A DNA stretch of 64,000 nucleotides, from the NCBI RefSeq assembly GCF_051020975.1, contig NC_135041.1, positions 3,546,256 through 3,610,255 of the forward strand. Reading direction: 5' to 3'. Under the pieces are notes generated by a model. That model was not told the origin of the DNA, searched no databases, and was given only the letters and a program-made list of their open reading frames with translations. The position numbers were made by a program, and so were the translations under genes. Numbering within the stretch: position 1 is the stretch's first letter; every line of letters starts with the position of its first letter. Origin of the DNA: Osmia lignaria lignaria. Taxonomy: Eukaryota > Arthropoda > Insecta > Hymenoptera > Megachilidae. Of the stretch, positions 57,982-64,000 are shown piece by piece.

Positions 57982-58807
57982 TTTCAACCAAATTGTATTA
58001 TTAAAAATTTGTCATACAAGGTTTGATAAAAAAAAATTAAATTAATTGTTTATTTGATTTAAAATACCCTTTTCATGAAGTGTACGAAGATTGTCATCAG
58101 TAACTGTTCATTTTGCATTTGCAATAAAATCTGCTGAGCAATGTATTCCTTGATTGTTATTTTGCTATGTATCTAACGTAAATCTGCAATTGGAATTTAT
58201 GATAAAAAAGAATTAATATACCATAATGAAATAAATATTTAGTTTTATCAAAAGACAAGTGATATTTCTATTCCTAATTTAAGGTGGATTAATTTTTAAA
58301 TAAGATATTGCATAAAGTATAATCTAAATTGGGTCAGCAAATTTCGTTATAAAAGTTTACACTCTCTTCAGTATTATGGCAACACTTGCGAATTAACAAA
58401 TTAAAAAGCCTTTGTTTCCTCCCTTCCGAAAACACTAACGCCTCTTTAAATGCGTTCAGTAAGTAAGGGAGTAAGCATTGTGTGTTCGCAAATACACGTT
58501 CGTCTGTTTTTGCCTGGGTGAAAAAGTAGCACGGAGAGAACAGCAAGAAGATGCATAGACCACGAAGAGGCTGAAACTTCGCATTGTGTATTATGTAATC
58601 GTAACGGGCAAAACGTCGAGATAAGTTTATTTGCGTACGAGCAACAACTGTTCCCTTCGTTTGTTTTCCTAAATACAACGAATTCCACATTTTACCACAA
58701 ACGTTGTACCATTTCCTATTTTTAACGGTACTCGTTTTCAAACTTTACATATTATATTCAAGAAGATGAAAGGAAATATTATCCGGTTGTTGGTGATGGT
58801 CGTCATT
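57982..58807. other. No supported gene
   Basis: The minus frame at 58334-58741 (135 codons) and others overlap; no domain recognised. The stretch ends with the target copy of the hAT-like element. Confidence 0.45.
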
Positions 58808-59330
58808 TATGGATGTTCGATTCACCGGAAAGAGTCGATTCTCGAATCGATTCTGAATCGGAATGAGAGAATCGATTCCTTTAAAAAATTGAAACCAAAG
58901 AATTGATCTAAAAAGAATCAGTTTGAAAAGAATTGACTTTTTTTGTTTTCTTTTTTATTTTCAGTTCTGTAAACAGACTATCCTATACGATTCTTCTGTG
59001 CGGCATCGATTATTGTAAAGAATCGATCTTGTATGTTTTTATATTTCGTGTTCTTACACCAAAGGCAGGCGTTCTACATTGTTTATATTTTAATCACTAT
59101 TCTTATACTTTTTTTAGGAGTGAATATGCTTTTATGGATCAGAAAAATTGATTCTTCTAAAAATCCAAAAAGTTGATATAAAAAGTGAGAATTAATTCCC
59201 TAGAGGGCAAAAAATCGATCTTCGATTCTTACATGAAAGAATCGATTCTGGGGAAAATCGAATACCAAAGAATCAATTCAAAAGATTGACTTTTTTATCG
59301 AAAGAATCGAATCGGAATCGAACATCTCTA
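58808..59330. mobile_element. hAT-like element with TSD, rich in GAATCGATTC
   Basis: The ends are TATGGATGTTCGATTC and the inverted complement of TAGAGATGTTCGATTC, a 16-bp terminal inverted repeat with two mismatches. The flanks share a 9-bp direct repeat, GTCGTCATT (58799-58807 and 59331-59339); hAT duplications are 8 bp, so one base is likely coincidence. The interior of about 520 bp holds many copies of GAATCGATTC-like words in both directions, mainly in the outer thirds, around an AT-rich centre. The plus frame at 58933-59151 has no transposase motif, so this is a non-autonomous element. Confidence 0.75.
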
Positions 59331-61384
59331 GTCGTCATTGTTTCTTTAAACTTAAAGTTTTACTAATTTCCTCGTAGATTTACATATTAAATATTGACTC
59401 AGTTTTATATACTTAATATAACTCATAGAGTTGGAGCAGAATTTTATATTTTATGACTTCCATTGTGGTAAAATATTACATAAACTAATTAAATCAAACT
59501 CTGTTATCGTATTAGAAATTACCGCTGAACCTTATAGTGCATACTGGTACATATGTATCTCCATAACTATGGATAAACATAAAGAAATAAAATTGTTTAA
59601 TTTTCCAAATCTATTTAGTACAATTACGTACAGAGTTGATAATTTTATAAAATTGATTTCTTCGCTCAGACCCAGGTCAAATTTTCTGATTTATTTTAGA
59701 AACATGCTCATCCATTAATAGTGCTAGTTTATAATACATAGTATGTGTATTCTAACACATTTAGATTGATTTTATTAATGAAGGTCAAATAAGGGAACAT
59801 TCGAGTCAAGCAATCTGAAAAAAATGTAGAAAAAGTAGGTTTTTGATTTTTCTGAAAAACTATATTTGAAAGAAATAACTATTCTTAAACGCATTTTATT
59901 ATCTCGTACAAAGATGTGTAACTTTTGCAAACAAAATTTGTTATGAATCGTTTATTACAGAGAAATATAATATTTACAGGCCATTCTGTTCGATCTTTCA
60001 ATGCTACGAAAGTGAACAACCCTCAAATATGATTACAATTATCCAAAAACTTGACTATAATACATACACAATGATTAATGAGACCGTTGCAGTCTTGAAC
60101 AACTAAGTAATAAATAAATTCTCGTATTAATATAAATAATAGGTAAATCTGAAAATCAATTTATTAAAAGCAAAAAATAAAAAATAAAGATATATAAATG
60201 TGATGAATGTCCATATTAACACTGAAAGTCCAAACACTGTGGTATCTATAAATAACAGCCTCAAATTATTTTGTTAGCAAGAATTTTATGATGCTTTTAA
60301 ACGATGGAATCATATTATATTAACAAAATACTCTTTCTGAAGGTACGTGACTCGACTTCATAAAATAAGGATAAAATTGAATTCACACCAAATGTTATAT
60401 ATTTCATCCAAATAATGATATTGCATAATAAATATATACTGAAAAGAGAGAATTTGAAATGGGTTAAAGAGATTCAAGTGCATTTATAAATTGCTACCCA
60501 TTGAAGTATTATTTTCCAGACAAATGGAAAATAAGGTGCTTATTTTTCTAATATGTAACATATACTTTTTCCAAATGTTTTGCCACGAATTTTAGTTTAA
60601 GGATTCGATTTCAATTATATCTTAGAGTAGTTTACTCCAATAACATAAGAAGTTGAATGGAGTGGTCTACTAATTTTGTATCTGTCAGTAATACAGCATT
60701 TTTAATCAAGTTTGTTTGCGAAAAATGCATTAAAGGGTTTCTTTGAAATATTATTTTACGAAAAAATATTACTTTACTACTATTATTCAAAGATTAGTTT
60801 ACTATTGTTGCTAGTTTATAATTTAGTTTGCTTAATTTTTTTTTGTACCTCTAATCTTGTAAAATATTATCCACAAGTATTTTATTATAACGTTCGTGCT
60901 TTAATAATTCACCTCACATTTGGAAATGTTAATTTGGTTCATGATGTGGTAAACGAAAACAGCACTGGCATAGCGCAGAGGAATGCTTTTGGTTGATTAA
61001 AATTTCCAGTTTTCGAATTAAATTAGTTATGCGCTTAACTCACTGCCGAGATAAAGTTGATGATTTATCTTCTTCAAGTATGAGTTTATACAAAAAAGCA
61101 TGCTGCGAAATGAAAGTAAATGCCGAGCTAAGAGAAAAGTTTTATTAAATAACACAAGCATATTATTTATTTGTAATCAGGGTAAGAGCTCAAGGGGATT
61201 TATTATTAGACTGTGACATTGTATTTTTAATACTTGTATTTAAAGTAAAACTTAATTACACCGAATTTTTACACTCTGAACTTCAAAAACTCTGTAGGTA
61301 CTCTAAATTCTAATTCTGTAGGAGAGGGAAGAAAAAGGCGTTTCTCGTCTCGGAATCGTCTGTCAGATTCGTCAGTGGGGGTGG
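59331..61384. other. Gene-free AT-rich DNA
   Basis: No gene, RNA or repeat recognised. Frames at 59431-59718 and 60712-60996 (94-95 codons) have hydrophobic, AT-driven composition and no domain. Confidence 0.5.
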
Positions 61385-61399
61385 CAACAGACGATCCTT

Positions 61400-61862
61400 T
61401 TTTTATTTTTATTTATTTTTTTATTTTTTTAATAACTGTTTATTAGCTTCAGTAGTACAAATATAGAATATATGGTTACAAAAAAAACAGTTCGGAAAAA
61501 AAAACCAATAACGTTATACACGAGTCAAAAATCTACCTGCCCCTGAACATGGGGTCTCACAGACTATACATTCGTAACGCGCCAATTGCACCTATGCCGA
61601 ACTAGAATTAACAATGTTTGTTAAATAGCAGCTTTCAATATCACAGCTCGCAATAATATGTGTGAGATCAGGGAAAAAATTACAATAAGATTTACTAATG
61701 ACTAAAAACCCCTAAGTACTTTCTTTGGTGACTTACTAACTAACTCAGACTAACTTAGATACTAAATAAATACTAAGGTCATAAAAATTAAGGAAATATA
61801 TACATGGGAAGGGGGGACCCAAGGACGGTACCCATTAATTACCTAGTTATGTGGGGTTTGTC
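61400..61862 (-). mobile_element. Retroposed sequence with 15-bp TSD and A-tail
   Basis: An exact 15-bp direct repeat, CAACAGACGATCCTT, lies on both sides (61385-61399 and 61863-61877). On the minus strand the insert ends in an A-rich tail (T-rich at 61400-61431 on plus), with AATAAA at 61439-61444 just before it. A long target duplication, A-tail and nearby polyadenylation signal are the signature of LINE-driven insertion. At 463 bp it is either a 5'-truncated LINE or a retrocopy of another transcript's 3' end. The minus-strand 5' end (GTAATTAATGGGTACCGTCC) gives no recognisable protein, so the source is unknown. Confidence 0.8.
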
Positions 61863-61877
61863 CAACAGACGATCCTT

Positions 61878-64000
61878 GCCCCATACACCTATCATACTGC
61901 AATTCGGAACTTCTATATATTCGAACTGCATGCCGGACAACTGCTTGTGAGAACACTGTCACCGATCCTCTCGTCGCCACCTAGCGGTCCCCGGCCCGGA
62001 CCTAAGGCGTCCGGGGAGACGAAACCTTCTCTTTCCCTCCACTAAACATCTGCAATTCTAAATTAACTGATCCACTTACTAACGTCTTTCTTTTTTTCTT
62101 TTGCAGGTAGGTGCCTCTAGTGATTTTGTTGTATTTAAGAGTGACCAGAAATTTCTGACCCGCGTATTCCTAGAAATCAAATGATATCTACCAGAAAAAT
62201 GGTATGCTAATTGAAGGTTCAGAAAGATTTTCCCAAGAAAAAAGGTAAAAAAAGTCGATATTTAAGGAAGTAGTTTAGTAATTATTGCATGACAGTTAAG
62301 TTGGAGTCATACTAACGTTCTAAATGATGAATAAATATATATAGATAATACACGAGCGTTACATACCACACACGCAAAAATTTCGATCGATGAACATCAT
62401 TTCATACACTTTTGCAACCCCAGCCTGGCAATTAATATATTCAGAGGGTAGGTTATTTCACATTTCATCTACCGAAAATCTGTTAATAACTTTTTTACCC
62501 CTCTCGGTTGATGACAAAACACCAATCAATAATCTTTTGATTATTAGAAATTCACCTATGACTCAGTTGAAATAATAAAAATTAGATGTACTTGAACAAA
62601 TTGGAAGTATGTAATCTTTAGTTACTTTTAAGCTATAAAATGATAGTGCTTATCTATTCTATTTTTGGGTGGTAGATTCACTCATGTCAACTTTGATGCA
62701 ATTTTGGTATGATATAGAACTCAAAAAACTTCCTGACACATTTTTTTCTTTTTTTTTTATTATCAAACTTTCATATAAAAAGGTGAAACAATGGTCTCAC
62801 GAACTTCGCAGGTAGTAGGTTCAAACTACATATTGTAAGAAAGGTGAACAAAAATATTGTATCCGTGCAGTATTCGATTCGTATTCGTACTGATAATAAA
62901 AAAGAATAAATAAATAAATAAAAAACAAAAAGGAAAAAACACAAAAAGTAGTTATATTTTTTGAATTATAATTTACATAATCATTAATTTAAAGTCATTT
63001 ATTTAGTTTATAATATATGTATTTCTTTGATTTTAGTAATGGTATTGATGTCGATACATTACATTTTTTATATTATTTATGACACTTGTCTTCTTATTTC
63101 AAATCATTGTCCTGATCATTATCCAAATTTTTTTCTTTACGGTTTACATTTATGTTATGTAATTTATCAGGTCCATCATATATAATATTTCTGTATATTT
63201 TCTCGTATTTCCAATTAATTTTTCATCGTTTAGGAATAAAATTTGTACAATAAATCTTTTAGTTTGAAGGAATCAATAAATCATGCCCAAAGAATGGTTC
63301 AGTCAAACTAAATATTTCTGCTCCGTCCTGCTATTCGTACGGTGTTTATATTGTGAAAACGCGTTCAAACAAATACTGACGAGAGTCACTGTTCAATACC
63401 TTCAGTATCAGTGAAAATATCATCGTCGAACACGGTGAGCACACAAACACAAATACAGATAGATCAGCGCTGGTACCATCGCGGAATCACGTTCGTAAAA
63501 TAATCATGCACTCAGACCGTACTTACTTTGACGAATAAAATGTTTCTTTGAATTTAAAAGTGATTATCATTTCTTCTTGAAATATCCAGCATTTCATATT
63601 ATATGACCTAACACGTTGAATAACATTTATTTCAACCCTTTAATCCTTTCACTACAAATTACATACATGTACAGTCTCCAAAAGGGGATAATCATTTATG
63701 AGGGCGTATACATAGGTGTATGTATATGCGCTATTAAGAATGCACTCAGACACATATTACTATTAATCGATACTAACAAGAACATATCGACGTGTCAACC
63801 AACAGTTTAGAAGAAACTGTGCTATAATATAGTTTTCACATAGTTATTAAACACGTATTATTTTGTAGCTGTTACTATTCACTTTGAAGGGGTGAACACA
63901 GCCATCAAAGTTGGAGGTGTATTACCTATTTTGACGAATATCTCGGAAATTAATAGAGATACGACAATGGTGTGAAGTGATAAAATTCATGTGAAAAAAT
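61878..64000. other. No supported gene
   Basis: A GC-richer tail of the pre-insertion sequence runs to about 62045 (ends with GTCCGGGGAGACGAAACC), then AT-rich DNA. An A-rich low-complexity part lies at 62880-62950. A GGTTCAAAC word at 62818 sits beside a 5-bp GTAGT/ACTAC stem but lacks a tRNA fold. No gene recognised. Confidence 0.45.

Noticed and set aside
62787..62835. GGTTCAAAC beside a GTAGT/ACTAC stem, possible tRNA or SINE
   Set aside because: The stem is in the wrong register for a T arm and no A-box/acceptor pairing or A-tail with duplication was found.
1..64000. CRISPR arrays, operons, ribosome binding sites, attachment sites
   Set aside because: The DNA is eukaryotic in character and no regularly spaced direct-repeat array was seen apart from the short 21- and 42-bp tandems, which have no spacers.

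Overview
The window looks like gene-poor, AT-rich nuclear DNA from an animal, most probably an insect. The evidence is a mariner-type and a Tc1-type transposase fragment, hAT-like and pogo-like non-autonomous elements, many fold-back elements and a solo LTR, and no bacterial gene organisation. The order Hymenoptera would fit, but I cannot prove it from the sequence. No intact protein-coding gene, rRNA, tRNA or CRISPR array could be supported. The longest open frames (about 150-170 codons) lie in patches of higher GC, overlap on both strands and match no family I recognise. The window is best read as intergenic DNA or the inside of a very long intron.

Layout. 1-13 kb: unique AT-rich DNA with a 264-bp hAT-like element with an 8-bp target duplication (4.8 kb), a truncated mariner transposase start (6.2 kb), a 479-bp Tc1-like element holding the 3' end of a transposase (7.6-8.0 kb), a 914-bp pogo-like element with internal tandem and inverted repeats (11.1-12.0 kb), and a short coding-like segment with a polyadenylation signal (12.5 kb). 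13-25 kb: a small fold-back element (12.8 kb), a second pogo-like end (15.3 kb), a 267-bp solo LTR nested inside an older dispersed repeat (19.4 kb), and several small fold-back elements (21.0, 21.3, 23.4 and 24.0 kb). 25-42 kb: long AT-rich stretches with a strip of nested inverted repeats at 30.1-31.9 kb, an inverted repeat with a 21-bp tandem array in its loop (37.7 kb), and another inverted repeat at 40.7 kb. 42-64 kb: a GC-richer patch at 42.9-44.2 kb with no recognised product, a very large inverted repeat with 690-bp arms at 53.8-55.3 kb, a possible LTR-retrotransposon remnant at 57.4-57.9 kb, a 523-bp hAT-like element rich in GAATCGATTC motifs at 58.8 kb, and a retroposed sequence with a 15-bp target duplication at 61.4 kb.

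At least four dispersed repeat families recur within the window. I call them A (copies at 3.6, 6.9, 19.3, 26.2 and 39.8 kb), B (GCGTAA-ended, at 5.2, 9.1, 24.0 and 27.9 kb with weaker relatives), C (10.8 and 21.0 kb) and D (21.5, 22.0, 40.0 and 40.7 kb). The most unusual structure is the near-symmetrical 1.5-kb hairpin at 53758-55264. If transcribed it would give a long double-stranded RNA, a possible source of endogenous siRNAs; that function is inference.
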